Positions 8,935-18,172 are shown, counted from the stretch's first letter. The stretch is DNA of 64,000 bases from Halobacillus litoralis (GCF_020524025.1 NZ_JAIVKN010000004.1:62001-126000); one strand, 5' to 3'. Numbers and translations: made by a program. Notes: generated from the letters alone by a model not told the origin.

Positions 8935-8948
8935 TGAAAGGGATTGCA
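8935..8948 (+). promoter_or_regulatory. Possible catabolite-responsive element (cre)
   Basis: TGAAAGGGATTGCA matches TGWAANCGNTNWCA at all but two positions. It lies 29 bases upstream of the probable -35 of the glycosidase operon, where CcpA control would make sense. Such matches occur by chance. Confidence 0.3.
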
Positions 8949-8976
8949 ATTTTTTGATTTTTTATTATTATTTTTA

Positions 8977-9006
8977 TTGTAATGAAACTAGTTTATATGT
9001 AATAAT
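8977..9006 (+). promoter_or_regulatory. Sigma-A-type promoter of the GH2-GPH operon
   Basis: TTGTAA (8977-8982), 18 bases, then TGTAATAAT with an extended TG and a -10 AATAAT (9001-9006). It is about 50 bases upstream of the glycosidase start. Confidence 0.5.
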
Positions 9007-9058
9007 AGTCCATAACGGTGAAAGCCCTTACTAAACATTCAGAACAGGAGCGATGAAT

Positions 9059-10873
9059 ATGGTCGTGAGCTCTTTATCTCGCATAGAAAAAAAGGATAGT
9101 ACAGGAACGGAATATCCAAGACCTCAAATGAAAAGAGGAGAATGGTATGACTTAAATGGAGAGTGGGAATTTGCTTTTGACGACGATCACGTTGGAGAGA
9201 GTGCTGGATGGCAGGCAATGTCTCAGGAATTCTCTCAACAGATTCAAGTCCCCTACGTATACCAAAGTGAAAAGTCCGGTATTCATTCTCAAGAAGTTCA
9301 TGACGTTGTCTGGTATAAACGGTCATTTCAGTGGGAGAAAAATGAAGAGAAGGAATTGCTTCTTCACTTTGAAGCTGTTGATTATTTAACAAAAGTCTGG
9401 GTGAATGGTCAGCTGGTTGGCGAACATGCGGGTGGTCACACACCGTTTAGTTTTTCAATTGGAGCAGCTATTCAGACGGGTGCAAATACGATTGCTATTC
9501 GAGTAGAAGATCGAAACAGTGTCGAGCAGCCGATTGGAAAGCAGTCATGGAAATCTTCTAACTTCTTATGCTGGTATACACGTACGACTGGTATCTGGCA
9601 GCCGGTGTGGATGGAGGAAGTATCCCCTCTTTATATAAAAGATGTCAAAATGACACCGGACATTTCGAAGTCTAGTCTTCAGATGGAAATCCAGCTGCCT
9701 GAGCATAAGCAGACGGCCTACTTTGAAGCGAACGTCTATTTTGACGGGGAATGGATCAATACAGCAGCTGCCTTGGTGAAACCTAATCAACAGCATCTTG
9801 AAATGATGATAAATGTGGAATCGGATGCAGCAGACTTTCGTGTTTTTCAATGGAGCCCGAGCCAGCCGAACCTGTATGACATCTCGTTCACATTAAAGAC
9901 AGAAGAAAAGGTTGCAGACCAAATAGAGAGCTACTTCGGTATGCGCAGCATTGAGACGAAAGAAGACAAAATTCTTCTCAACCGCGAGGAATTTTATCAG
10001 AAGCTGATTCTTGATCAAGGCTACTATAAAGGTTCCTTGATGACGGCTGATTACGACCAAATGAAAGCGGATTTAACGAAAGTGAAGGAAATGGGATTTA
10101 ACGGGGTAAGGCGGCACCAAACCATTGGCGATCGACGTTACATGTATTTATGCGATCAGCTGGGACTCGTGATGTGGGCCGAGATGCCGAGTTTCTTTCG
10201 ATTCACGGATCGATCTATGGAATCCATGATGAGGGAAACAAGAGAAATGGTAATTAAACACCGCAATCATCCTTCTGTGATCATCTACACGGTTATGAAT
10301 GAATCGTGGGGAGTCAATGAGATATATTATCGTAGGGATCAACAGAACTTTGTAAACGCTCTCTATTATCAAACGAAGGCGTTGGACCCTTCCCGGCTAG
10401 TCGTGGGAAATGACGGGTGGGAGCATACATTGACGGATATTCTCACGATTCACGACTACAATTCAAATGCAGAAGATTTGGCTTCAAGTTATCAATCCAA
10501 AGAAGAATATGTAAATGGAAGTCCTTCGAAAACAAGTAGAAAGCAAAACTTTGCAGGAGGTTACCAATATAGCGGACAGCCGATTGTGATGAGTGAGTTT
10601 GGGGGAATTGCCTACAGTTCTGAAGGAACGGATAACGATTGGGGTTATGGTACAAGACCACAAACAGAAGAAGAAGCATTGGACCGGTTTGAACAGCTCA
10701 TGAAAGCGATTATGAAATCGCCTTCTATTCAAGGCTTTTGTTATACACAGCTTACCGATGTAGAACAAGAAGTGAATGGTCTCTTAGACCATGATCATGA
10801 AGAGAAATTTGATACGAAACGAATTTACAATATTGTTGCCGGGACGAAGACGGATGGCTTTGTATTTGAATAA
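9059..10873 (+). CDS. GH2 family glycoside hydrolase (beta-glucuronidase/beta-galactosidase type)
   Basis: A 604-residue intracellular glycosidase. An N-terminal jelly-roll sugar-binding domain (about 20-175) and an Ig-like domain (about 180-280) precede the TIM barrel. The barrel carries the GH2 acid/base in YTVMNESWG (Glu415) and the nucleophile in IVMSEFGG (Glu513). No signal peptide is visible, so it should act on sugars brought in by the GPH symporter 20 bases downstream. Beta-glucuronidase, beta-galactosidase and related GH2 enzymes are all possible; the hexuronide-type transporter favours a glucuronide, while the later aldose 1-epimerase favours a galactoside or glucoside. I chose ATG 9059 because AGGAG is eight bases upstream; ATG 9053 is only two bases from it. 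Confidence 0.88.
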   Translation: MVVSSLSRIEKKDSTGTEYPRPQMKRGEWYDLNGEWEFAFDDDHVGESAGWQAMSQEFSQQIQVPYVYQSEKSGIHSQEVHDVVWYKRSFQWEKNEEKELLLHFEAVDYLTKVWVNGQLVGEHAGGHTPFSFSIGAAIQTGANTIAIRVEDRNSVEQPIGKQSWKSSNFLCWYTRTTGIWQPVWMEEVSPLYIKDVKMTPDISKSSLQMEIQLPEHKQTAYFEANVYFDGEWINTAAALVKPNQQHLEMMINVESDAADFRVFQWSPSQPNLYDISFTLKTEEKVADQIESYFGMRSIETKEDKILLNREEFYQKLILDQGYYKGSLMTADYDQMKADLTKVKEMGFNGVRRHQTIGDRRYMYLCDQLGLVMWAEMPSFFRFTDRSMESMMRETREMVIKHRNHPSVIIYTVMNESWGVNEIYYRRDQQNFVNALYYQTKALDPSRLVVGNDGWEHTLTDILTIHDYNSNAEDLASSYQSKEEYVNGSPSKTSRKQNFAGGYQYSGQPIVMSEFGGIAYSSEGTDNDWGYGTRPQTEEEALDRFEQLMKAIMKSPSIQGFCYTQLTDVEQEVNGLLDHDHEEKFDTKRIYNIVAGTKTDGFVFE

Positions 10874-10893
10874 TATTAAAGGGGGAGAATGAA

Positions 10894-12291
10894 GTGGATC
10901 CAGTTAAACAGCAACAGGCACCAGATGCAGGAGAACTTAAGGAAGATATTCGTACCAAGGAGATTGCTTCTTATTTTGGATACGGGTTTGCTCAATGTAT
11001 AAGCTTTGGACTAATTGGTACGTATATTTTATTTTTCTACACGGATATCTTGGGAATTTCAGCAGCGGCAGCGAGTATCATTTTTCTCATTGCCAGAACA
11101 TGGGATGCCATCAACGATCCTTTGATGGCTTCGCTAATGGATACGTTAAAATCCAAGCACGGAAAGTTCCGGCCCTATCTTAAATACATGCCGTTCTTTA
11201 TCGTTCTTTCTACGATTGCATGTTTCCTGCCGTTGGATGGCTTAAGTATGACAGCGAAACTTATTTACGCTGGTGGGACGTATATTCTATGGGGAATGGT
11301 TTATACCGCCTCTGACGTACCGTTTTGGTCTTTATCTTCTGTTATGAGTCAAGACACACAGCAGAGGACAAAATTGATTACGTTTGCAAATATGGGCGTA
11401 TTTACAGGAATCGCTTTGTCGCCTACGGTTTTCATTCCTCTTACAAACCTTCTCGGAGGAGGAGACACTGGACAGGGGTATCTTTTAGCGACAATCGTTT
11501 TAATGGTGTTTGCTTTACCAATTATGTTAAACGGTTTCAAAAATACGAAAGAGCGTGTGAAACCTCCTAAATCTAAAGTGAAATTCTCAGATGGCGTCCG
11601 GGCCATTCGAGCGAATAAACCGATGTTTGCTATTCTTGTTGTGTTCTTCTGTAATGTCTTTATGAATATCACACAAGCGTTAATTATTTACTTTTTCACG
11701 TACAACCTTGGAAGCGCTTCACTCATGACGATGTTTGGAATTATCAGCTTTGCGAGCTGTATCGGATTTTTCGTTATTCCAAAGCTGACCAAACAGTTTA
11801 AGAAAAAGCATATTCTTATGGTCATTGTAGCAGCAGATATTCTTGTTCGAATTGTCTGGTTCTCTATCGGATATTCAAGCGTAGTTCTGTCTCTTATTTT
11901 CATTGGAATTACGATGCTCCTTTATACAAGTACAGGACCATTAATTTCTGGTATGCTGGCAGAAACAATTGAGTATACCGAGTGGAAAACAGGAAAAAGA
12001 AATGAAGCAGTGGTTTTCTCGGGCCAGACGTTTACAGGGAAATTGTCTGTGGCCGTTTCTGGCGGTGCGACCGGTTTGATCCTGACGGCTATTAATTATC
12101 AATCGAATCAGACACAAAGTGATTTCACATTGGACATGCTGTTCTTCGTCATTGCTCTGCTGCCTGCACTTGGTTCCCTTATTCGCTTGATTATTATGTA
12201 TTTCTATTCCTATACAGAAACGGAATACAAAGATATCGTTCAAAAGCTAACTCTGAGAAGAAAGAATCCAGAGGCTTCTGCCCAGAGGTAA
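10894..12291 (+). CDS. GPH-family sugar:cation symporter (MFS)
   Basis: A 465-residue transporter of the glycoside-pentoside-hexuronide:cation symporter family (MelB/UidB/XynB relatives). About 12 hydrophobic helices are visible, and the family signature RTWDAINDPLMASLMD follows helix 2, at about residues 68-83. It should import the glycoside cleaved by the GH2 enzyme immediately upstream, with sodium or protons. The start is GTG 10894, with GGGGGAG six bases upstream and no better ATG in frame. The gap from the glycosidase stop is 20 bases, so the two are one operon. Substrate specificity is not readable from sequence. Confidence 0.9.
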   Translation: MDPVKQQQAPDAGELKEDIRTKEIASYFGYGFAQCISFGLIGTYILFFYTDILGISAAAASIIFLIARTWDAINDPLMASLMDTLKSKHGKFRPYLKYMPFFIVLSTIACFLPLDGLSMTAKLIYAGGTYILWGMVYTASDVPFWSLSSVMSQDTQQRTKLITFANMGVFTGIALSPTVFIPLTNLLGGGDTGQGYLLATIVLMVFALPIMLNGFKNTKERVKPPKSKVKFSDGVRAIRANKPMFAILVVFFCNVFMNITQALIIYFFTYNLGSASLMTMFGIISFASCIGFFVIPKLTKQFKKKHILMVIVAADILVRIVWFSIGYSSVVLSLIFIGITMLLYTSTGPLISGMLAETIEYTEWKTGKRNEAVVFSGQTFTGKLSVAVSGGATGLILTAINYQSNQTQSDFTLDMLFFVIALLPALGSLIRLIIMYFYSYTETEYKDIVQKLTLRRKNPEASAQR

Positions 12292-12389
12292 CCTGTTTTA
12301 AGACGATATTTATGAGGGGGGAGCATTTATTCTAAGTATTGGAATTTTGTTATACTGAGTAAGACTATTTGTACACGGAGGCATCTCTT

Positions 12390-13301
12390 GTGAAGAAATT
12401 ACCATTAAACTTTGAAACCATGCTCCCTATCAATAAAGCGTTATCAAACGCGACGCGTATAAAAATATTGAATTTATTAAGTGAAAAACCGCATAATGTG
12501 AACGAATTAGCTGAAAAGCTTGACCTCCCTTTTTCTACGACCGCTTCTCACGTCAACAAGTTAGAGGAAGTTGACTTAATCATAACGGAGCTGGTACCTG
12601 GGAGGGGAACTCAAAAAGTAAGCGCCATAAATTATGATCGAATTGTAATTGACTTGTTCACAAATGAAGGGCAGTCAGACGAATATGAACTTACAGTTGA
12701 TATGAATATAGGAGACTATCTTGACTGTTATGTCCAGCCACATTGTGGAGTTGTCGGGGAGTATGAGTATATCGGTGTTCAAGACGATCCGAGATCTTTT
12801 TATGAACCCATGCGAAAACAAGCTCAGCTTCTTTATTTCAGAGATGGCTATGTGGAATACAAGCTCCCAAATCGTATTCCACATGGGCATACTGTTAAAG
12901 AAATCATGTTCAGCGTGGAACTGTGTTCAGAGGCTCCCAACTACAAACTGGATTGGCCATCTGATATCACGGCATTGGTTAATCATAAAGAGATTGGAAC
13001 ATGGACATCTCCTGGAGATTTCGGCGGGAAAAGAGGGAAACTCACCCCTGAGTGGTGGCGGACCAATTTAACGCAATATGGAATGCTGAAGCATTGGAAA
13101 ATTAATGAGGAAGGTAGTTTCATAGATAACCAAAAAGTATCCGACGTAACAATCAACGAACTACAACTCAATGATCTTCCTTATATAGCTTTCAAACTAG
13201 AGACAAAAGAAGATGCAGTAAATAAAGGCGGCATGAATATTTTCGGAGAGAAATTTGGGAACCACGAACAAGGCCTCCGGTTGAATATTAAATATGTCTA
13301 A
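12390..13301 (+). CDS. ArsR-type winged-helix regulator with a large C-terminal domain
   Basis: A 303-residue protein. Residues 10-75 form an ArsR-like winged helix (NATRIKILNLLSEKPHNVNE then an LAEKL recognition segment and SHVNKLEEVDLI). The remaining 220 residues are unusual for ArsR proteins, which are normally about 100 residues. This part is beta-rich and has no metal-binding cysteine cluster of the CxC type, so it is more likely a sugar sensor than a metal sensor. The position between symporter and epimerase suggests it controls this operon. The start is GTG 12390, with GGAGG eight bases upstream; the in-frame ATG 12369 lacks a ribosome site. A TATACT hexamer at 12351-12356 may give it its own promoter. 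Confidence 0.82.
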   Translation: MKKLPLNFETMLPINKALSNATRIKILNLLSEKPHNVNELAEKLDLPFSTTASHVNKLEEVDLIITELVPGRGTQKVSAINYDRIVIDLFTNEGQSDEYELTVDMNIGDYLDCYVQPHCGVVGEYEYIGVQDDPRSFYEPMRKQAQLLYFRDGYVEYKLPNRIPHGHTVKEIMFSVELCSEAPNYKLDWPSDITALVNHKEIGTWTSPGDFGGKRGKLTPEWWRTNLTQYGMLKHWKINEEGSFIDNQKVSDVTINELQLNDLPYIAFKLETKEDAVNKGGMNIFGEKFGNHEQGLRLNIKYV

Positions 13302-13349
13302 CAGGAAATGGATTGAAATAGACAGGTAAAGATTAAGGAGGGGCTCCTA

Positions 13350-14384
13350 ATGAAAATAACAGAACAGAAACATTCAGGGGATTGGAAAGAGGTCACGCTG
13401 ACCAATGATAAAGGGATGTCGTTCAGCGTCTTAAATTACGGCGGGTATATTACGGAAATAAACGTACCCGACCGAAACGGCCGTATGGAAAATGTTGTAC
13501 TGGCTTATGAAGATAAGAACGATTACATTCAAGATCCCAACTATTTAGGGGCTCTCATCGGAAGAGTTGCTGGAAGAGTGGACGGCGCATCTTTTTCTTT
13601 AAATGGAAAAGAGTACGATTTACACGCAAATGAAGGTGTGAATTCCCTGCACGGTGGAGAAGAAGGATTTCATAACAAATTGTGGGATTTCGCTCCTTAC
13701 GAAGAGGAAGATAAAGCAGGGGTGGTCCTTACATATGACAGTCCTCATCTAGAAGGCGGATACCCCGGTAACCTTTCTGTTCAGGTAACGTATGAGTTGA
13801 ACAATGAAAATCAGTTAGCGGTTTATTACCGGGCAAAGAGTGATCAGGATACGGTTCTTACGCTGACGAACCATAGTTATTTTAATTTAAGCGGGAATGC
13901 TAAACGCACCATTCAGGATCATAAAGTTCAATTTGACAGTCATCAGTTTGTAGAATTAGATTCCAATCTTATTCCGACTGGAAAGATCGAATCGGTAGAG
14001 GGAACACCTTTTGATTTAAGAGAAAAAGTTTCTTTGAGAGAGAAACTCAACTCTAATCATCCGCAGGTTCAATTGGCGAATTACGGAATTGACCATATGT
14101 TCCTCTTCGATCATGACAAGAAAGAAAGTGTTGTGGTTCATGATGAGGAAAGCGGCAGGGTGATGAAGCTTTCTACCAATCAACCGGCGATCGTGTTCTA
14201 TACAGGAAACAATCTTACAGATGAACACAAATTGGTCAGCGGTCCTTCTCGGAAACACGAAGGTATGTGCTTAGAGACTCAGTCGTCTCCTGCATCGCTT
14301 CACCACACAGGGTTTCCGGATATTTCGCTGAAAGCAGGCGAGTCTTATGAGAAGTATACAGTCTTTTCTTTTGACGTCCACTAA
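13350..14384 (+). CDS. galM: Aldose 1-epimerase (galactose mutarotase)
   Basis: A 344-residue mutarotase that interconverts alpha and beta anomers of aldohexoses in the cytoplasm, a step after glycoside hydrolysis. Visible signatures are NYGGYITEINVPDRNG near residue 29, GALIGRVAGRV near 69-79, NSLHGG, LTNHSYFNLSG with the catalytic acid His175, and CLETQSSP with the catalytic base Glu309. AAGGAGG lies upstream of ATG 13350. It is the last gene of the carbohydrate cluster, 48 bases after the regulator and followed by a strong terminator. Confidence 0.93.
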   Translation: MKITEQKHSGDWKEVTLTNDKGMSFSVLNYGGYITEINVPDRNGRMENVVLAYEDKNDYIQDPNYLGALIGRVAGRVDGASFSLNGKEYDLHANEGVNSLHGGEEGFHNKLWDFAPYEEEDKAGVVLTYDSPHLEGGYPGNLSVQVTYELNNENQLAVYYRAKSDQDTVLTLTNHSYFNLSGNAKRTIQDHKVQFDSHQFVELDSNLIPTGKIESVEGTPFDLREKVSLREKLNSNHPQVQLANYGIDHMFLFDHDKKESVVVHDEESGRVMKLSTNQPAIVFYTGNNLTDEHKLVSGPSRKHEGMCLETQSSPASLHHTGFPDISLKAGESYEKYTVFSFDVH

Positions 14385-14442
14385 AAAGAAAAACCGGGAA
14401 AGTAATTCTCTAAAACCAAGGGATTAAAAGAAAAAGAAAAGC

Positions 14443-14479
14443 AAAACCCCCTTAAAAACAATAATTGAGGGGGTTTTTG
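14443..14479 (+). terminator. Intrinsic terminator after galM
   Basis: Stem AAAACCCCCT / AGGGGGTTTT (10 bp) around a 15-base loop, with T-tail. It ends the carbohydrate operon. Confidence 0.92.
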
Positions 14480-14599
14480 TTTGTCGTTTACCGATAGAAA
14501 TGTCCGTTGTTATTAACCATATCAACACTCCCTTCCTCGGACATAAGTTTTCTCCACTCTTATCCTTCAGCCTCACACATTAATTCGAAAACGATTCCA

Positions 14600-14608
14600 T
14601 GCTATAAT
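14600..14608 (+). promoter_or_regulatory. Extended -10 promoter of the prs-like gene
   Basis: TGCTATAAT is a perfect extended -10 (TGnTATAAT). The -35 is poor. A cre-like CGAAAACGATTCCA (two mismatches) overlaps the spacer at 14586-14599. The leader to the start codon is about 120 bases. Confidence 0.6.
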
Positions 14609-14735
14609 GGTAACTAGAAAATACAGATTCCAATAGAAGCGCCTGCTGTGCTTTTCTATTTAATAGGCTGTTGCAAAAAGGACGAGCAAATATGGAGCAC
14701 GTTCCTTATCATTTTTTAGTACAGGAGAGATCGAT

Positions 14736-15680
14736 ATGAGTTCAAAATCTGAGATGAAGCTGTTTACCTTAAATTCCAACGAACCTCTGGCAGAGGAGAT
14801 TTCCGATATTCTGGATGTCCCTATTGGAGAGAGCTCAGTTGTTCGTTTTAGTGATGGTGAAGTTCAAATTAACATTGAAGAAAGCGTGCGCGGCGATGAT
14901 ATTTACTTAATCCAATCAACCTCCCAGCCCGTTAATGAACACTTGATGGAGCTGTTGATTATGGTAGATGCGTTAAAGAGAGCCTCAGCCAAGACAATCA
15001 ATGTGGTCATTCCTTACTTTGGATACGCCCGTCAGGATCGAAAGGCCCGGCCGCGTGAACCAATCACAGCGAAGTTAATCGCCAACCTGCTGGAGAAAGC
15101 CGGGATTTCCAGAGTCATTACGCTGGATCTCCATGCCCCGCAAATCCAAGGTTTCTTTAATACTCCTGTCGATCAGCTGCTCGGGGTCCCAATTCTCGCG
15201 CAGTATTATAAAGAGAAGGACATCAAGGATCTTGTGGTTGTAGCTCCAGATACCAGCGGTTTGAGACGAGCGCGGAGAATGGCGAATATCTTAGATGCAC
15301 CGATTGCGTTTGTTGATAAACGCAGGCCGGCCCCTAATACAGCTGAAGTGATGAATGTAGTCGGGGAAATTGAAGGAAAGAATGCCATTATTGTGGACGA
15401 TATGATTGATACTGCCGGTACGGTTACCCAGGCGGCTGAAGCACTTATGGCAAACGGGATCCGTGATATTTATGCGTGTGGGACTCATGCGGTGTTATCA
15501 GACCCTGCTGTCAGCAAAATTGATGAATCACCAATTAAAGAACTAGTCGTAACAAACTCTATTTTCATGCCGGAAGAAAAGAAAATAGAGAAGATCAAGT
15601 CCCTCTCTGTAGCTCCTTTATTAGCGGATGCACTGTTACGCGTCCAAACAGAGCATTCCGTCAGTGTTCTGTTTGACTGA
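14736..15680 (+). CDS. Ribose-phosphate pyrophosphokinase paralogue with altered active-site loop
   Basis: A 314-residue PRPP synthetase homologue, which would make PRPP from ribose-5-phosphate and ATP. Conserved parts are the [11 protein letters not shown] segment (99-109), DLHAPQ with His133, the flexible catalytic loop VDKRRPAPN (193-201) and the PRPP/ribose-5-phosphate loop DDMIDTAGT (221-229). The segment that normally reads SPDHGG or SPDIGG is APDTSG (170-175 region), and a glycine of the usual pair is missing. Bacilli have a canonical prs next to glmU, so this is probably a divergent second copy; that copy is not in the window. It is monocistronic, has its own extended -10 promoter and a terminator, and starts after CAGGAGAG. 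Confidence 0.85.
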   Translation: MSSKSEMKLFTLNSNEPLAEEISDILDVPIGESSVVRFSDGEVQINIEESVRGDDIYLIQSTSQPVNEHLMELLIMVDALKRASAKTINVVIPYFGYARQDRKARPREPITAKLIANLLEKAGISRVITLDLHAPQIQGFFNTPVDQLLGVPILAQYYKEKDIKDLVVVAPDTSGLRRARRMANILDAPIAFVDKRRPAPNTAEVMNVVGEIEGKNAIIVDDMIDTAGTVTQAAEALMANGIRDIYACGTHAVLSDPAVSKIDESPIKELVVTNSIFMPEEKKIEKIKSLSVAPLLADALLRVQTEHSVSVLFD

Positions 15681-15707
15681 AAATGAAGACACATCCTGCG
15701 CAAGGAT

Positions 15708-15748
15708 AAAGAAGCCTCCCTTTACCGGGGGGCTTCTTTACATTTTTG
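15708..15748 (+). terminator. Intrinsic terminator after prs-like gene
   Basis: 13-bp stem (AAAGAAGCCTCCC / GGGGGGCTTCTTT, one G-T pair), 6-base loop, then ACATTTTT. Confidence 0.85.
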
Positions 15749-15857
15749 GTAACCAGATTAGTTCTTTATGTAAGTTATTCCTTATCGCCCTCATCCTGGA
15801 AGCTTGCTTCTATCCTTTAGTTTTGACTCCATCCTGACTAAGAAAAGGGGGAAGGAA

Positions 15858-15908
15858 ATGGATAAATTACTTGTAATGAAAAAGGGTGGTGAAGCACATG
15901 ATTTATAA
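15858..15908 (+). CDS. Possible 16-codon leader peptide upstream of the VanW gene
   Basis: ATG 15858 follows a purine-rich GGGGGAAGGAA site and encodes MDKLLVMKKGGEAHDL before TAA. It ends 35 bases before the VanW start. A GGTGGT inside it can pair with ACCACC directly before the GGAGGGG of the VanW gene, so translation of the leader could change access to that ribosome site. No homology is recognised; it may be chance. Confidence 0.3.
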   Translation: MDKLLVMKKGGEAHDL

Positions 15909-15943
15909 CTTTCTTCTTATACTACCACCAGGAGGGGTTGTGC

Positions 15944-16840
15944 ATGAAAATCGCCATTATATATTTGTGCTTATTCACTGCGCTGCCTACTGTGCAGCAG
16001 GATCACTTTTCTGTCACGGATGGTAAAAAAGAAATCCTTCAAGTGAATAGAAAAGAATTTGAAGTCGACTACATAGGCAGTCCTTTTGTTGATTCGTCTA
16101 AAACGAATAATCTTCTTCAAAAGCTGGACCAGCAAATAAGTGAGAAACCGGTTCAGGCGAAGATAGGTCAATCGAATGAAATCATTCCTGGTCAAGCAGG
16201 GTACAAGTTGAATCGTAAAGAGTTCATGGAACAGTTTTATCGGTACTTTTACGATAGCGGTGCAGAAGAATTGGAGGTTCCGAAACTTCCTGTTCATCCT
16301 AAGGTGGATAGTGAGCTGCTTGCGAACATCCGAACTCAACAGATTGGTCATTATGTCACTTATTTTAATTCAAACAATAAAGAACGGTCGCACAACATTC
16401 GTCTGGCATCCGAAGCCATTGACAGTCATGTTGTATTCCCTGGTGAAGTCTTTTCGTTTAACAAAGTGGTGGGGAAAAGAACAAAAGAAAAGGGCTACCA
16501 AAATGCACCCGTTATTGTAAGGGGGGAAGTGGAGGAAGGGATAGGCGGAGGAATTTGTCAGGTTTCTTCTACACTGTTTAATTCTGTCGACAAAGCCGGA
16601 GTGAAAGTTTTAGAACGGTACTCGCATAGCAGGCAGGTCCCATACGTTCCACCAGGCCGTGATGCAACGGTTAGTTGGTATGGACCTGATTTCACATTTA
16701 AAAATCCGTATAATCAGCCCTTATTAATTCGGACAAGGGTTAGTGGGGGGCAAATGAGCGTGACGGTGTATTCTTCAGATGTCATTAATATTAAGTCCAA
16801 AAATGTTCTGCATGAGAGAAAAAACCTTTCTATTCATTAG
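15944..16840 (+). CDS. VanW family protein, probably secreted or surface-anchored
   Basis: A 298-residue protein with a short hydrophobic N-terminus (MKIAIIYLCLFTALPTV) that could be a signal peptide or anchor, an intervening domain (about 20-130) and the VanW domain (about 130-285). The VanW domain carries VFPGEVFSFNKVVGKRT, GYQNAPVIVRG and the GGGICQVSSTLFN signature. The family is named from vancomycin-resistance clusters but its function is unknown; many members are cell-wall associated. I chose ATG 15944, eight bases after GGAGG; an in-frame TTG at 15938 abuts that site. The gene ends at a bidirectional terminator shared with the convergent DUF819 gene. It does not by itself imply glycopeptide resistance. 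Confidence 0.85.
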   Translation: MKIAIIYLCLFTALPTVQQDHFSVTDGKKEILQVNRKEFEVDYIGSPFVDSSKTNNLLQKLDQQISEKPVQAKIGQSNEIIPGQAGYKLNRKEFMEQFYRYFYDSGAEELEVPKLPVHPKVDSELLANIRTQQIGHYVTYFNSNNKERSHNIRLASEAIDSHVVFPGEVFSFNKVVGKRTKEKGYQNAPVIVRGEVEEGIGGGICQVSSTLFNSVDKAGVKVLERYSHSRQVPYVPPGRDATVSWYGPDFTFKNPYNQPLLIRTRVSGGQMSVTVYSSDVINIKSKNVLHERKNLSIH

Positions 16841-16916
16841 GGTAGAAGCGGCGTGTCGATCATTCCTTGCATTAGTAATCACGCGGGAGAAACCTGCCAA
16901 TCACCCGTTTCGAATG

Positions 16917-16956
16917 AAAACCGGCCAAAAGCCAGCAGCTTTTGACCGGTTTTTTT
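16917..16956. terminator. Bidirectional intrinsic terminator
   Basis: 16-bp stem with one mismatch (arms 16917-16932 and 16938-16953) flanked by A-run and T-run. It serves the VanW gene on the plus strand and the DUF819 gene on the minus strand; the T-tail overlaps the latter's stop codon. Confidence 0.92.
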
Positions 16957-18172
16957 ACATGGATAGGAAGACGTAATACATCATACTGCCGATATAATTG
17001 CCAATAATATATCCAAGTGTTCCAACAAGCATAATCGGAACAATCAGCTTCGTCCACCCTTTAGCGATGGCAAAAGCGGCCGCTGTTGTAGGTCCACCAA
17101 CGTTTGCATTGCTGGCAACGATCATTTCTTCAAGACTGAACTTGAAAAAACGTCCGATTCCAAAGGTGACAATCATATTAAAGAAAACGATAATCCCAAC
17201 AAAAACGACAAGCAGGGGAGCATTGTTAATGAGTAATGGAATAGAAGCAGGTACACCGATAACAACAAAAAAGATATAGATTAAGTAGGTGCCCAGTTCC
17301 TGAGCTCCGTGAATCTTTTCAAAGAAGCGGCTGAAGGTTGTGACAGCGAATACCGTAATGGTAGTCAGCATCAAGTATCCGTCCCCGAGTAATCCATTTA
17401 AGAAGTTGAGGAAGAAAGAAGCTTGTTCACCAGAAGGGATCAAGCCATCCATCCACTCCGCAAGTTTAAATGATAAACCGACGAGGACAAACGCACTTCC
17501 ACTGGCAAGTGCAAGGTCTTTTAGGGAAATATCTTTTCTTTTCCAGTAATCAGCAGCTGTATTTTCAGCAGGATTTGACGTCTGTTCACGCTCATCTATG
17601 TAAGGGGTGCGGAATTGCTTTCTGAAGAAGGATAGCGTCGGCATAAGTATAAGAACGAAAAAGTAGAGGGCCATCAGTAAATTATCAGCAACGATAGCAG
17701 AAGCAGCTAGTTCTCCCGGTGGGTTCAGTTTTCCTGACAAGGCTGCAAAGTTTACCCCGCCACCGATGTATGAGCCTGTTTCCATTGCCCCAATTTTTTC
17801 AAGCTCGGGGATCGTGTCCTTCAATAAAAAGAAAGCAAGATACGCACCAATGACTGTACCTACGGCGCTGATTAAGAAAATAAACAACATCCGTCCACTT
17901 TCATTCAGCACTTTTTTTAAGTTCGCCTGAAACAACAACAGCGGAATAGCCAGAGGGATGACGTAAGTCCATACGGCATCATAAGCGGGTGCGTCAGTTG
18001 GGATAATCTTTAAATTAGCAAGAATTAAAGCACCGGCAAGCGCAATAATGGCACCTGTGACTTTGGATGCCCACTCGTATTTCTGCTCCAAGTAAATACT
18101 GACTGCTGCCCAGCCAGCTAGAAAAGCCCACAGCAGCCAAGTATCATCGGCTTGAATCAAGGTTTGTTCCAT
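16955..18172 (-). CDS. DUF819 family membrane protein (YjcL-like)
   Basis: A 405-residue polytopic protein of the DUF819 family, to which B. subtilis YjcL belongs. About ten to eleven hydrophobic helices are visible in two halves separated by a charged loop near residues 190-220 (PYIDEREQTSNPAENTAADY). Conserved small-residue segments are GSYIGGGVNFAALSG near 133-147 and NANVGGPTTAAAFAIAKGW near 350-368. The two similar GG-rich re-entrant segments suggest a transporter with inverted repeats, but no substrate is established for the family. The start is ATG complementary to 18170-18172, preceded by an AGGGAGGTA ribosome site. Confidence 0.85.
   Translation of the reverse strand: MEQTLIQADDTWLLWAFLAGWAAVSIYLEQKYEWASKVTGAIIALAGALILANLKIIPTDAPAYDAVWTYVIPLAIPLLLFQANLKKVLNESGRMLFIFLISAVGTVIGAYLAFFLLKDTIPELEKIGAMETGSYIGGGVNFAALSGKLNPPGELAASAIVADNLLMALYFFVLILMPTLSFFRKQFRTPYIDEREQTSNPAENTAADYWKRKDISLKDLALASGSAFVLVGLSFKLAEWMDGLIPSGEQASFFLNFLNGLLGDGYLMLTTITVFAVTTFSRFFEKIHGAQELGTYLIYIFFVVIGVPASIPLLINNAPLLVVFVGIIVFFNMIVTFGIGRFFKFSLEEMIVASNANVGGPTTAAAFAIAKGWTKLIVPIMLVGTLGYIIGNYIGSMMYYVFLSM

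Noticed and set aside
15944-16840. Glycopeptide-resistance locus
   Set aside because: A VanW-domain protein alone, without vanHAX or vanRS genes, does not indicate resistance.
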